A model generated the notes under the pieces. The model made no database searches and was not told the origin of the DNA. It worked only from the letters and a program-made list of their open reading frames with translations. The position numbers were made by a program, and so were the translations under genes. This document shows, in pieces, positions 6,361 to 12,636 of a DNA stretch of 17,927 bases. This stretch comes from an uncultured Clostridia bacterium. GTDB lineage: Bacteria > Bacillota > Clostridia > Christensenellales > Borkfalkiaceae. Within the stretch, counting starts at the first letter, position 1. Every line of letters starts with the position of its first letter. Location: positions 1-17,927 of the forward strand of contig CANPZH010000012.1 of the NCBI GenBank assembly GCA_947589335.1, in the 5' to 3' direction.

Positions 6361-7896
6361 ATGGAACATCAGAGAGTATTGGTGCTCGACTTCGGCGGAC
6401 AGTACAACCAGCTCATCGCGCGGAGAGTGCGCGATCTCGGGGTGTATTGCGACCTGAAACCCTGCGATCTGCCGCTCGAAGCGATCAAGGCATATGCGCC
6501 GATCGGCATCATCTTCACGGGCGGCCCGAACAGCGTGTACGGAGAGGACGCGCCCACGGCGGATCCGGCGCTCTTCGGGCTCGGCGTCCCCGTGCTCGGC
6601 ATCTGTTACGGCGCGCAGCTCATCGCCCATCTTTCGGGAGGGACGGTGCGCCATGCGCCCGCGAGCGAGTACGGCAGGCGGGAGATCGAGCTTGCGGCAG
6701 GCAGTCCGCTCTTTGCGGGGATCCCCAAAAAGAGCGTCTGCTGGATGAGCCATACCGACTATGTCGCCGAGCCGCCCGCGGGATTTTCGGTGCTCGCCCG
6801 CACCGCGAGCTGCCCCGTTGCCGCCTTCGGGAGCGAGGAGCGGAAGATCTACGGCGTGCAGTTCCATCCCGAGGTCGTGCATTCGGAGTACGGCAACAAA
6901 CTGCTCGAAAATTTCCTGTACCTGATCTGCGGGGCGCAGGGGGACTGGACGATGAAGAACTTCGCCGCGGAGCAGATCGCGCGGATCCGCGAGCGGGTCG
7001 GCGACCGCAGGGTGCTCTGCGCGATGTCGGGCGGGGTCGATTCCGCCGTCGCGGCGACGCTCGTCCACCGCGCCGTGGGAGACCGTCTCACCTGCGTGTT
7101 CGTCGATCACGGCCTGCACCGCAAGAACGAACCCGAGGAGGTCATGTCGGTGTTCCGCGACGGGCTCGGCATGAACCTCATTATGGCGGACGCCGGCGAG
7201 CGGTTCCTCGAAAAGCTGAAGGGGGTGAGCGATCCCGAGCAGAAGCGCAAGATCATCGGGAAGGAGTTCATCTCGGTCTTCGAGGAGGAGGCAAAGAAGA
7301 TCGGCGCCGTCGATTTTCTCGTACAGGGGACGATCTATCCCGACGTGATCGAGAGCGGAAAGGGGAAGAGCGCGGTCATCAAGAGCCATCACAACGTGGG
7401 GGGATTGCCCGACGTCGTGGACTTCCGGGAGATTTTGGAGCCCCTGCGCGACCTGTTCAAAGACGAAGTGCGGCGGGTTGGGACGGAGCTGGGGCTCTCG
7501 GACGGGATCGTCTGGCGGCAGCCCTGCCCGGGACCCGCGCTCGCGATCCGGATCATGGGCGAGGTGACGAAAGAGAAACTTGCGACCCTGCGCGACGCGG
7601 ACGCCATCTTCCGCGAGGAGATCGCCTCCGCCGGGCTCGCGCGGGAGATCTGGCAATATTTCGCCGTGATCACAGACAGCAAGACGGTCGGCGTGCAGGG
7701 GGATTTCCGCACCTATGAGAACGTGATCGCCCTCCGCGCCGTGACGAGCGTGGACGCGATGACGGCGGACTGGGCGCGCATTCCCTACGAGGTGCTCGAG
7801 AAGGTCTCCGGCCGCATCACGAACGAAGTGAAGGGGGCGAACCGTGTGGTGTACGACATCACCTCCAAACCCCCGGCAACGATCGAGTGGGAGTGA
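6361..7896 (+). CDS. guaA: GMP synthase (glutamine-hydrolysing)
   Basis: Converts XMP to GMP using ATP and glutamine, in the cytoplasm. The 511 residues are full length. The N-terminal class I glutamine amidotransferase domain (about 1-190) has the nucleophile Cys82 in GICYGAQ and the partner His169/Glu171 in QFHPEVV. The ATP-pyrophosphatase domain carries the P-loop SGGVDS (223-228), and the XMP-binding/dimerisation part ends with the conserved KPPATIEWE. ATG at 6361 has AGGAG six bases upstream. It directly follows guaB and the hairpin at 6327-6348, and its last bases overlap the start of the HIRAN gene. Confidence 0.98.
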   Translation: MEHQRVLVLDFGGQYNQLIARRVRDLGVYCDLKPCDLPLEAIKAYAPIGIIFTGGPNSVYGEDAPTADPALFGLGVPVLGICYGAQLIAHLSGGTVRHAPASEYGRREIELAAGSPLFAGIPKKSVCWMSHTDYVAEPPAGFSVLARTASCPVAAFGSEERKIYGVQFHPEVVHSEYGNKLLENFLYLICGAQGDWTMKNFAAEQIARIRERVGDRRVLCAMSGGVDSAVAATLVHRAVGDRLTCVFVDHGLHRKNEPEEVMSVFRDGLGMNLIMADAGERFLEKLKGVSDPEQKRKIIGKEFISVFEEEAKKIGAVDFLVQGTIYPDVIESGKGKSAVIKSHHNVGGLPDVVDFREILEPLRDLFKDEVRRVGTELGLSDGIVWRQPCPGPALAIRIMGEVTKEKLATLRDADAIFREEIASAGLAREIWQYFAVITDSKTVGVQGDFRTYENVIALRAVTSVDAMTADWARIPYEVLEKVSGRITNEVKGANRVVYDITSKPPATIEWE

Positions 7897-8141
7897 TTTC
7901 CGCTTCCGCGGCAAAGGGCGACCGTTTGGAGTTTTTCCGCGAGCCCGACAACCGGTACGACAAGCAGGCGATCGTCATAAAAACGGCATATGGGGTCAAA
8001 ATCGGCTTTGTCCCGCAGCGGGACAACGTCATCTTTGCCCGCCTGATGGACGCGGGAAAACTGCTCTTCGGGAAGATCGCCGCAAAGGAAAAGCGGGGCG
8101 CGTGGGCGAAGATCTCCATCAAGGTCTTTCTGCACGAATGA
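7887..8141 (+). CDS. HIRAN-domain mini-protein
   Basis: An 84-residue protein that is almost entirely one HIRAN domain: LEFFREPDNRYDKQAIVIK, followed by VKIGFVPQRDN and ARLMDAGK, is the family pattern (a beta-rich fold found alone or fused to helicases and nucleases, thought to bind DNA ends or damaged DNA). The first strand of the domain is short here. Two GTG codons (7887 and 7893) could start it, and both overlap the end of guaA, implying translational coupling. I list the first; the start is uncertain. Its place in a purine operon with a HAD hydrolase does not reveal a role. Confidence 0.8.
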   Translation: MGVISASAAKGDRLEFFREPDNRYDKQAIVIKTAYGVKIGFVPQRDNVIFARLMDAGKLLFGKIAAKEKRGAWAKISIKVFLHE

Positions 8142-8144
8142 ATG

Positions 8145-8165
8145 CCCCGCAGACGGGCGGGGAGG
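8145..8165 (+). promoter_or_regulatory. Hairpin overlapping the ribosome binding site of the HAD gene
   Basis: CCCCGC (8145-8150) pairs with GCGGGG (8157-8162) across a six-base loop. The right arm runs into the GGAGG ribosome binding site (8161-8165) eight bases before the ATG at 8173. It could lower or modulate initiation of the HAD gene, or be incidental in GC-rich DNA. Confidence 0.35.
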
Positions 8166-8172
8166 AACGGCT

Positions 8173-8847
8173 ATGAAGGATATTTTTCTCGTCGATATGG
8201 ACGAGACGCTGCTCGATTTCAGGGCGGCGGAGAGAGAAAATCTGGGCGCGGCCCTCGCCTTTTCGGGGATCGCGGCGGACGGGGGGATCCTCGCCCGCTT
8301 CCATGAGATCAACGATTCGCTCTGGAAGGCGCTCGAGCGCGGAGAGATGACCCGCGAGCGGCTGAAAACCGAGCGGTTCCGTCTCCTGTTCGCGGAGTAC
8401 GACTTTCCCGCCGACGCGGCCGCGGCCGCGCGCTTTTATTGGCAGAATTTCCCCGAGGTCTGCTTCCCGTTCGGGGGCTCGCTCGGATTTTTGCGTGCGC
8501 TCAAGGGACGCGGGCGGGTGTATATCGTCACCAACGGCGGCGCCGAGATCCAGAAGCGGCACCTCGAAAAGGCGGGATTTTTGCCCTATCTCGACGGCGC
8601 GTTCATCTCCGAGGAGATCGGCGCGGACAAGCCCTCCGCCGCCTTTGCAGAGTACGCCGCGGCGCACATCGGGGGCTTTGCGCGGGAGCGCGCGGTGTGG
8701 ATCGGCGACAGCTTGACCTCGGACGGCAAATGCGCCGCAGACTTCGGGATCGACTTCATTCTCTTTACGCCGCGGGAAGATCCCCCCGTGGGCTATCCGG
8801 GGCCCTTTGCCCGCTCCTATGCGGAGGTCCTCGGCCTGCTCGGGTAG
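8173..8847 (+). CDS. HAD-superfamily hydrolase, YjjG-like nucleotidase type
   Basis: A 224-residue cytoplasmic phosphatase. Motif I is DMDETLLDF (D8 nucleophile, D10 acid/base), motif II IVTNGG (T120), motif III the lysine in GADKPS (K153) and motif IV WIGDSLTSDGKCA (D179, D184). The helical cap after motif I (INDSLWKALERGEMT...LKTERF) closely resembles that of YjjG/YfnB-type enzymes, which dephosphorylate noncanonical pyrimidine and other nucleotides. Substrate assignment is inference from the cap. ATG at 8173 with GGGAGG upstream. It is last in the guaB-guaA operon and converges on the glycosyltransferase gene with two bases between the stop codons and no visible terminator. Confidence 0.88.
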   Translation: MKDIFLVDMDETLLDFRAAERENLGAALAFSGIAADGGILARFHEINDSLWKALERGEMTRERLKTERFRLLFAEYDFPADAAAAARFYWQNFPEVCFPFGGSLGFLRALKGRGRVYIVTNGGAEIQKRHLEKAGFLPYLDGAFISEEIGADKPSAAFAEYAAAHIGGFARERAVWIGDSLTSDGKCAADFGIDFILFTPREDPPVGYPGPFARSYAEVLGLLG

Positions 8848-8849
8848 GT

Positions 8850-9896
8850 TCAGCGGAAAAATTGCCGGTTATAGACGACGGAGGGGTGCGCAGGCGCGAG
8901 CTCTTCCGTTTTTTGATGGCATTCTTTCGCCCGTTCCCGCTCCCCCGTGCGGTAATAACAGCAGACGAGTTCCAGAAGAGGGGTCAGCGTACGGGCGGAG
9001 GGATCTTCGAAGTCGCCCTCGGCGGAATGGTCGCGGCAGGTGCGTGCGGTCTCGTACCAGAACGCCGCCTCGCGGAACCTTCCCTCCTCGCGGAAGAGCC
9101 TCCCGATGCGGCAGCAGACCGAGGCGCGGGGCTCTGCGAAGCAGAAGCTGCGGAGGAGCGCCGTCTTTGCGCCCTCCCTGTCTCCCCGCGCCGCGAAGCA
9201 CTCCGCGAGCGCCTTGCACGCCTCGATCCGGTAGACATACCAGCCGCCGCCGATCGCCTCCGTGAGGACCGCCGCGGCCTCGGTGTAGAGCTTGTGGCTG
9301 CAGAGCTCCCGCCCGTAGTAGAACAGATCGCGTGGGGAGAGGGGCTCCTCCCCCGCCCATTTCCGGTAGATGTTCAGGTTGCGCATGCCGCGCGGTTTCG
9401 CGCTCCCGAGATGGACGACGCGGAAGCCGTCGCGGAGACGGTTTGCCCCCACGGCGATGCACTCGTGCACCCGTCCCTGCCAAAGGAGCCCCGCCGAGGC
9501 CCTCAGAAAGCGCTCGCGCTCGAAGGTCAGAAGCGGGCTCTCCCCGCCGATGTCGTAGGGGCAGAACACGGCGTCGGGCGTCTCCCGCTCCAGCCGCTCC
9601 CGCAGGGCGGGGAGACGGGCGAGGCTCTCTTCCGGGACGACGTCGTCGGCGTCGAGCCAGATGAGATAGTCTCCCTCCGCCTTGGAGAAGGAGAAGTTGC
9701 GCGCGGCGGCAAAGTCGTCTTGCCAGGGGAAGTCATACACCTTGCAGCGGAACTTTTGTGCGACGTCCTTCGTCCCGTCCGAGGACCCCGTGTCGACGAT
9801 CACGGTCTCGTCGAATGCCCCGCGGACGCTCTCCAAACAGCGGGGGAGCGTCTCCTCCTCGTCTCTGACGATCATGCACAGAGAAATCCCGATCAT
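8850..9896 (-). CDS. Family 2 glycosyltransferase with TPR-like C-terminus
   Basis: A 348-residue GT-A fold enzyme. It opens with ISLCMIVRDEEETLPRCLES, has the nucleotide-binding IVDTGSSDGT (33-42) and the metal-binding DAD (82-84) in WLDADDVVPEE, and continues with a helical region (about 190-340) with repeated helix pairs of the TPR type (ALAECFAARGDREGAKTAL, RLFREEGRFREAAFWYETA). This architecture is seen in Firmicutes enzymes of the SunS/TPR-glycosyltransferase group, which modify proteins or peptides. The acceptor is unknown; the adjacent divergent collagen-like protein is a conceivable target, since bacterial collagen-like proteins rich in Gly-Pro-Thr are often O-glycosylated on Thr. 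I chose ATG at 9896 (AGAGGTG upstream) over an open frame extending to 10007, because the extra 37 residues are unlike the family. Confidence 0.9.
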   Translation of the reverse strand: MIGISLCMIVRDEEETLPRCLESVRGAFDETVIVDTGSSDGTKDVAQKFRCKVYDFPWQDDFAAARNFSFSKAEGDYLIWLDADDVVPEESLARLPALRERLERETPDAVFCPYDIGGESPLLTFERERFLRASAGLLWQGRVHECIAVGANRLRDGFRVVHLGSAKPRGMRNLNIYRKWAGEEPLSPRDLFYYGRELCSHKLYTEAAAVLTEAIGGGWYVYRIEACKALAECFAARGDREGAKTALLRSFCFAEPRASVCCRIGRLFREEGRFREAAFWYETARTCRDHSAEGDFEDPSARTLTPLLELVCCYYRTGERERAKECHQKTEELAPAHPSVVYNRQFFR

Positions 9897-9997
9897 TCCG
9901 TCACCTCTTGCCTCCCTACAGGATATGATGATAGTAGGGCGTTTTGTACCATGCGGGGGAGCCGTATGGGCAAAACGACAAAGGAGGAATATCAAAC

Positions 9998-10213
9998 ATG
10001 TCCACATGCACTGAGAGACGGTTTGCCGTCCTGCTGCAATGCAATTGCGGCGGAGGCTGCGGCTGCTGCAACTCCTGCGGGAACAGCGGATCCTACGTTC
10101 CCGCGTTCACCGTGAGAAATTACGGCGGGGCGACCGGTCCTACCGGCCCTACGGGTCCTACGGGTCCCACGGGTCCTACGGGTCCCACGGGCCCCACGGG
10201 GCAGGCGCCTTAA
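9998..10213 (+). CDS. Tiny Cys-rich collagen-like protein
   Basis: A 71-residue protein with an N-terminal Cys cluster (eight Cys in residues 4-27, including CNCGGGCGCC) and nine Gly-X-Y triplets (44-70), seven of them Gly-Pro-Thr, ending three bases before the stop. It is preceded by AAGGAGG ten bases before ATG 9998. An upstream in-frame ATG at 9944 is less likely. Collagen-like GPT proteins of Bacilli and Clostridia decorate spores or surfaces (BclA type), but those normally have longer repeats and a C-terminal trimerising domain, both absent here. The Cys cluster could cross-link the protein or bind metal. A GPT slippage-shortened pseudogene cannot be excluded, but the strong ribosome binding site and the terminator downstream argue for a real gene. 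Confidence 0.75.
   Translation: MSTCTERRFAVLLQCNCGGGCGCCNSCGNSGSYVPAFTVRNYGGATGPTGPTGPTGPTGPTGPTGPTGQAP
10136..10198 (+). repeat. 9-bp tandem repeat encoding seven Gly-Pro-Thr triplets
   Basis: Seven near-identical copies of GGTCCTACG/GGTCCCACG/GGCCCCACG lie in tandem within the collagen-like gene. Such arrays can gain or lose units by slippage, in frame, changing collagen length between strains. Confidence 0.9.
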
Positions 10214-10248
10214 GGGAACGCCGTGAAAAAAGAGAAAAAATTCCGCGG

Positions 10249-10283
10249 ATAACCGTTCAACTTCGGGTTGGGCGGTTATTTTC
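10249..10283 (+). terminator. Intrinsic terminator after the collagen-like gene
   Basis: A 13-bp stem (10249-10261 with 10267-10279, two G-U pairs) with a TTCGG loop is followed by TTTC. It separates the collagen-like gene from the recombinase, so the recombinase probably has its own promoter, which I could not identify in 10284-10368. Confidence 0.75.
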
Positions 10284-10368
10284 ATACGGAAAAGGGGAAA
10301 AAAGGGGCGGCGGATTTGAGCGGATCCAAGCGCGTTTGCGCCGGAAATGAAACAAAAGGAGTAACAAC

Positions 10369-11280
10369 ATGCAGTACAAAGAATGGTTGGAGGAGTGGCT
10401 GGAATTCTACGTGAAGCCCTCGACGAAGGAGAGAACGTACCGGAAATACCGCAGGCAGTCGGAAAAATATCTTCTGCCGACGCTCGGCGAGTGCGACGTC
10501 GGGGCGCTCTCGGCGGTGGAATTGCAGAAGTTCTCGGCGTCGCTCGGGGAGAGGGGGCTTGCCCCCAACAGCGTCAATTTCATCGTGGCGATCCTCAAGG
10601 CGTCGCTCAAGAGGGGAGTTTCGCTCGGGGTGATCGACAGACAGTATGCAGACGCCATCGTCCGCCCGAAGGCGAGAATGAACAAGACGGCCTGCTTTTC
10701 GAAGGCGGAACAGAAGAAGATCGAAAGTTACATCTTTGCGAGGCAGGATCCGAGCCTGTTCGGCATCCTGCTCTGCCTCTATTCGGGACTTCGCATCGGC
10801 GAGCTCCTCGCGCTCACCTGGGAGGATGTCGACTTCCGGAAGGGGACGGTCACGGTCTGCAAGTCCTGCCACGACAGCTGGGTGCAGAGCCGCTATGTGA
10901 AGGTGATCGACACGACGAAGACGCCGAGCTCGGAACGGGTGATCCCGCTGCCGCGGCCGATCCTCGGGTATCTGAAGATCATCCGCAGACAGACGGGCAT
11001 GCGGTTCATCGTCACCGGGAGGAGCGAATACGGCGCGGAAGTGCGTTCCTATCAGCGGACGTTCTCGACGATCCTCGAGAAGCTCCGCATCGAGCACAGG
11101 GGCTTTCACGCCCTCAGGCACACCTTTGCGACGCGGGCGCTGGAGGTCGGCATGGACATCAAGACTCTCTCCGAGATCTTAGGACACAAAGATCCTTCCG
11201 TCACTCTGCAACGCTACGCCCATTCCCTCATCGAGCACAAGACGGAGATGATGAACAAGGTCGGCAGACTCCTCGGATGA
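10369..11280 (+). CDS. Tyrosine recombinase (phage-type integrase)
   Basis: A 303-residue site-specific recombinase. The N-terminal SAM-like core-binding domain (about 1-100) starts at YKEWLEEWLEFYVKPS. The catalytic domain has all expected residues: R142 (SGLRIGELLAL), K184 (TTKTPSSERVIPL), H247 and R250 (FHALRHTFATR), H273 (LGHKDPS) and nucleophile Y283 (TLQRYAHS). ATG at 10369 has AAGGAG upstream. There is no excisionase, repressor, phage or conjugation gene nearby, so it is not obviously part of an integrated element. It may be a relic, or a solo enzyme acting on nearby sites such as the repeat-rich stretch that begins right after its stop codon; that link is speculation. Confidence 0.93.
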   Translation: MQYKEWLEEWLEFYVKPSTKERTYRKYRRQSEKYLLPTLGECDVGALSAVELQKFSASLGERGLAPNSVNFIVAILKASLKRGVSLGVIDRQYADAIVRPKARMNKTACFSKAEQKKIESYIFARQDPSLFGILLCLYSGLRIGELLALTWEDVDFRKGTVTVCKSCHDSWVQSRYVKVIDTTKTPSSERVIPLPRPILGYLKIIRRQTGMRFIVTGRSEYGAEVRSYQRTFSTILEKLRIEHRGFHALRHTFATRALEVGMDIKTLSEILGHKDPSVTLQRYAHSLIEHKTEMMNKVGRLLG

Positions 11281-11324
11281 GAGTTCACGGCGATTGCGTT
11301 CACGCGATTGCTTGCTCGCTTCTT

Positions 11325-11553
11325 TCGCAAATTTCTTTGCTCCCCCCCCCTTGGCGCCCCCTTGAGGGGGAGCTCCGCCATAGGCGGTGAGGGGGTGTCG
11401 GTCGAAAAGAAATTTGCGAGGAAACGTGCTCCCGCGCCTGAACCCGCGTGGTCCTCTTGTTCGTTCCATCGGACAACAAGCCGCAGGTATGCGGCAAATT
11501 GTGTGCGCTGCCGCAGGGGAACCCTGCTCCGCGCAGTGATTTAGAGAAGCAAA
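11325..11553 (+). repeat. Structured intergenic repeat, copy 2 (unrecognised, possibly an RNA)
   Basis: Same architecture as 695-907. A perfect 14-bp stem (11325-11338 with 11406-11419) of different sequence from copy 1 is followed at once by GGAAACGTGC. In the core, CTTGT pairs with ACAAG, GCCGCA pairs with TGCGGC around the same GGTA loop, and the outer TGCGC/GCGCA stem now holds GCAGGG-GAA-CCCTGC. The right end matches copy 1 through GAAGCAAA. The loop of the 14-bp stem contains an unrelated short palindromic repeat (11350-11399) absent from copy 1. The flanking AGTGATTT/AATTGTG ends also pair. Begins about 45 bases after the recombinase gene. Confidence 0.75.
11350..11399 (+). repeat. Short palindromic repeat R2, nested in the structured repeat
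   Basis: Pattern: CTTGGCGC, hairpin CCCCC-TTGA-GGGGG, AGCT, a second variable hairpin (CCGCC-ATA-GGCGG), then GAGGGGGTGTC. Related copies lie at 11555-11610, 11624-11777, 12238-12286 and 12298-12356 with different second stems. Looks like a small non-autonomous repeat (REP or MITE-like); no transposase is in the window. Confidence 0.7.
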
Positions 11554-11554
11554 G

Positions 11555-11610
11555 GACACCCCTTTTGGCGCGCCAATGCGCGCCACTTTCCCCTCAAGGG
11601 GACAGCAAGG
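11555..11610 (-). repeat. Short palindromic repeat R2, inverted variant
   Basis: Begins GACACCCC, has the variable stem GGCGCG/CGCGCC, then CCCCTCAAGGGG, and ends AGCAAGG. It is the reverse complement orientation of the copies at 11350 and 12238, and starts right at the end of structured repeat copy 2. Confidence 0.6.
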
Positions 11611-11623
11611 ATACCCCCCCCCA

Positions 11624-11777
11624 CTTGGCGCCCCTTTGAGGGGGGGGAACGGCGCCATTCTGCTCAACAGTGCGGTGCACTGTGAGCGGCGCCGTGACGG
11701 GAGCAGTGGCAACCGCGACGGGCCTTGCGGCGGTCCCTGCCGCCGCAAGGCTGTCACGAAGTGACTGAGGGGGTGTC
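11624..11777 (+). repeat. Composite R2 repeat enlarged by extra hairpins
   Basis: The left end (CTTGGCGCCCCTTTGAGGGG) and right end (GTCACGAAGTGAC then TGAGGGGGTGTC) match R2, but about 100 bases of further palindromes separate them: GGCGCC boxes around ACAGTGC-GGT-GCACTGT (11667-11683) and a perfect 11-bp hairpin at 11723-11750. Either an insertion into an R2 copy or a longer subtype. Confidence 0.55.
11723..11750. repeat. Perfect 11-bp GC-rich hairpin
   Basis: CCTTGCGGCGG pairs perfectly with CCGCCGCAAGG around TCCCTG. There is no following T-run on either strand, so it is not an intrinsic terminator. Confidence 0.7.
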
Positions 11778-11879
11778 ATTCCAAATACGTCATTCCGCCC
11801 CGCGCGAAGTTCTGATTCTCCAAGCGCGGCACGAGCGCCAACGGCGCGAAGTTACGAATGTGAGGAATCTCAATTACGT

Positions 11880-11902
11880 CATGTTGAGCTTGTCGAAACA
11901 TG
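11880..11902. repeat. Dispersed palindromic repeat (CATGTTGAGCTTGTCGAAACATG)
   Basis: CATGTT pairs with AACATG around a GAGCTTGTCG-type centre. This GAGCTTGTCGAA repeat type is known from many bacterial genomes. A reverse-complement-like partner (CATGTTTCGACTGCGC) occurs at 12042-12058. Confidence 0.5.
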
Positions 11903-11906
11903 GACA

Positions 11907-12059
11907 TTATTACAATGCGGTCCACACTTCGACTACGCTCAGTGTGACGTAAAAAGAAGGCGGGACAGTGTGACGTAAAAAGAACGTCATTCTGAGCGGA
12001 ACGAAGTGGAGTCGAAGAATCGCACCTTGTTATAATGCGGTCCATGTTTCGACTGCGCT
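11907..12059. repeat. Direct repeat pair, 33 bp, 120 bp apart
   Basis: 11907-11939 and 12027-12059 align without gaps over 33 bases (core AATGCGGTCC, then TTCGACT) with about six differences. The first copy makes a CACACT/AGTGTG hairpin with the bases that follow it. Between the copies are an exact 18-bp direct repeat (11941-11958 and 11967-11984, AGTGTGACGTAAAAAGAA) and a CGTCATTCTGAGCGG...GAAGAATC dispersed repeat (11985-12021). Confidence 0.6.
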
Positions 12060-12149
12060 ACTTCGTCGCATGCGCTCCTCGTGCCGCCCAAGGAACCATG
12101 ACAGTAGAATGGCGGGGCAGGGCGACGTGAAGAGATTCCTCCTCCCTTC

Positions 12150-12230
12150 GGTCGTCGGAATGACGTGGGGAGGCACGGTCGTCGGAATGACGTGGGGAAG
12201 GACGGTCGTCGGAATGACGTGGGGAGGAAG
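12150..12230. repeat. Three tandem copies of a 27-bp unit
   Basis: The unit begins GGTCGTCGGAATGACGTG and recurs at 12150, 12177 and 12204 with only the last few bases varying. The GTCGTCGGAATGACG motif is the usual end of dispersed GAGATTCCTC...GGAATGAC repeats (one starts at 12131), so the array may have formed by local duplication of that end. No spacers, so not CRISPR. Confidence 0.85.
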
Positions 12231-12237
12231 GCTCTCG

Positions 12238-12286
12238 CTGTCCCCTTGAGGGGAAAGTGGCGAACGTAGTGAGCCGAAAGGGGTGT
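12238..12286 (+). repeat. Short palindromic repeat R2, copy
   Basis: CTGTCCCCTTGAGGGGAAAG, a weak variable stem (GGC/GCC around AACGTAGTGA), then AAAGGGGTGT. Same orientation as the copy at 11350 and the near mirror image of 11555-11610. Confidence 0.6.
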
Positions 12287-12297
12287 ACGTCAATGAC

Positions 12298-12356
12298 GAC
12301 ACCCCCTCAGTCGCTCACTTCGTTCGCGCCAGCTCCCCCTCAAGGGGGCGCCAAGT
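12298..12356 (-). repeat. Short palindromic repeat R2, inverted copy
   Basis: GACACCCCCTCAGTC, a centre with CGCTCACTTCGTTCGCG, GCCAGCT, hairpin CCCCCTCAAGGGGG and GCGCCAAG. This closes the repeat cluster. The following 12357-12464 contains an imperfect CCCCATCCC/GGGTTGGGG palindrome and nothing else I can name. Confidence 0.65.
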
Positions 12357-12464
12357 AGGGGCATTCTCAATCCCCATCCCGCTGCGGCACATAAAAGGGG
12401 GAGGGTTGGGGCATAACTATGATGAAAAGCGCATAGAATAACGGGTCTTTGGGAATATTTTCAC

Positions 12465-12483
12465 AAGAATTTTATTCTTTTTT
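12465..12483 (+). terminator. Weak AT-rich hairpin with T-run
   Basis: AAGAAT-TTT-ATTCTT followed by four T. The stem is A/T-rich and short, so termination would be inefficient. It lies in AT-rich DNA just upstream of the promoter at 12506 and may insulate it. Confidence 0.3.
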
Positions 12484-12505
12484 CCATTATAAAGGTTTGT
12501 AGCTC

Positions 12506-12534
12506 TTGACTTCCCGCATAAAATGGTGTAAAAT
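12506..12534 (+). promoter_or_regulatory. Consensus sigma-A promoter of the giant pilin-like gene
   Basis: TTGACT (12506-12511), a 17-base spacer and TAAAAT (12529-12534). The expected start near 12541 gives a leader of about 95 bases. Confidence 0.85.
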
Positions 12535-12546
12535 GTATCTTGTATA

Positions 12547-12575
12547 AGTACACAGAGGAGTATATTCTCTGTACT
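12547..12575 (+). promoter_or_regulatory. Hairpin at the 5' end of the pilin-like mRNA leader
   Basis: AGT and ACAGAG pair with CTCTGT and ACT, with a two-base bulge and a nine-base loop, right at the predicted 5' end of the transcript. It could stabilise the mRNA. Further down, CGCCG (12581-12585) can pair with CGGCG (12620-12624) next to the GGGGAG ribosome binding site. I see no known riboswitch core. Confidence 0.45.
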
Positions 12576-12636
12576 CATCGCGCCGGGAAGTACATAAGAG
12601 CAAATTCGGATAGAACATTCGGCGGGGAGATTCCAA

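Noticed and set aside
4696..7914. A 1072-codon open frame on the minus strand opposite guaB and guaA
   Set aside because: It is antisense to two full-length, motif-complete genes. Its translation is Arg/Asp/His-rich low-complexity sequence with no motif, a common by-product of GC-rich codon usage.
8439..10115. Long plus-strand open frame across the HAD and glycosyltransferase genes
   Set aside because: It is out of frame with the HAD gene and antisense to the glycosyltransferase, both of which have complete motifs; the translation is low-complexity.
10284..10368. Promoter for the recombinase
   Set aside because: No pair of hexamers at 16-18 bp spacing stood out in this purine-rich stretch; only a small GCGC-GTTT-GCGC palindrome is visible.
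12150..12230. CRISPR array
   Set aside because: The 27-bp units abut with no spacers and no cas gene is present.
11281..12420. Several 60-190 codon open frames in the repeat cluster
   Set aside because: They read through palindromes and repeats, lack ribosome binding sites, and translate to Pro/Arg/Ser-rich low-complexity sequence.
12541..12636. c-di-GMP riboswitch in the leader of the pilin-like gene
   Set aside because: Such riboswitches often precede pilin and adhesin genes, but the leader is short and lacks the GGGACGCAAAGCC-type core or a type II-like fold.
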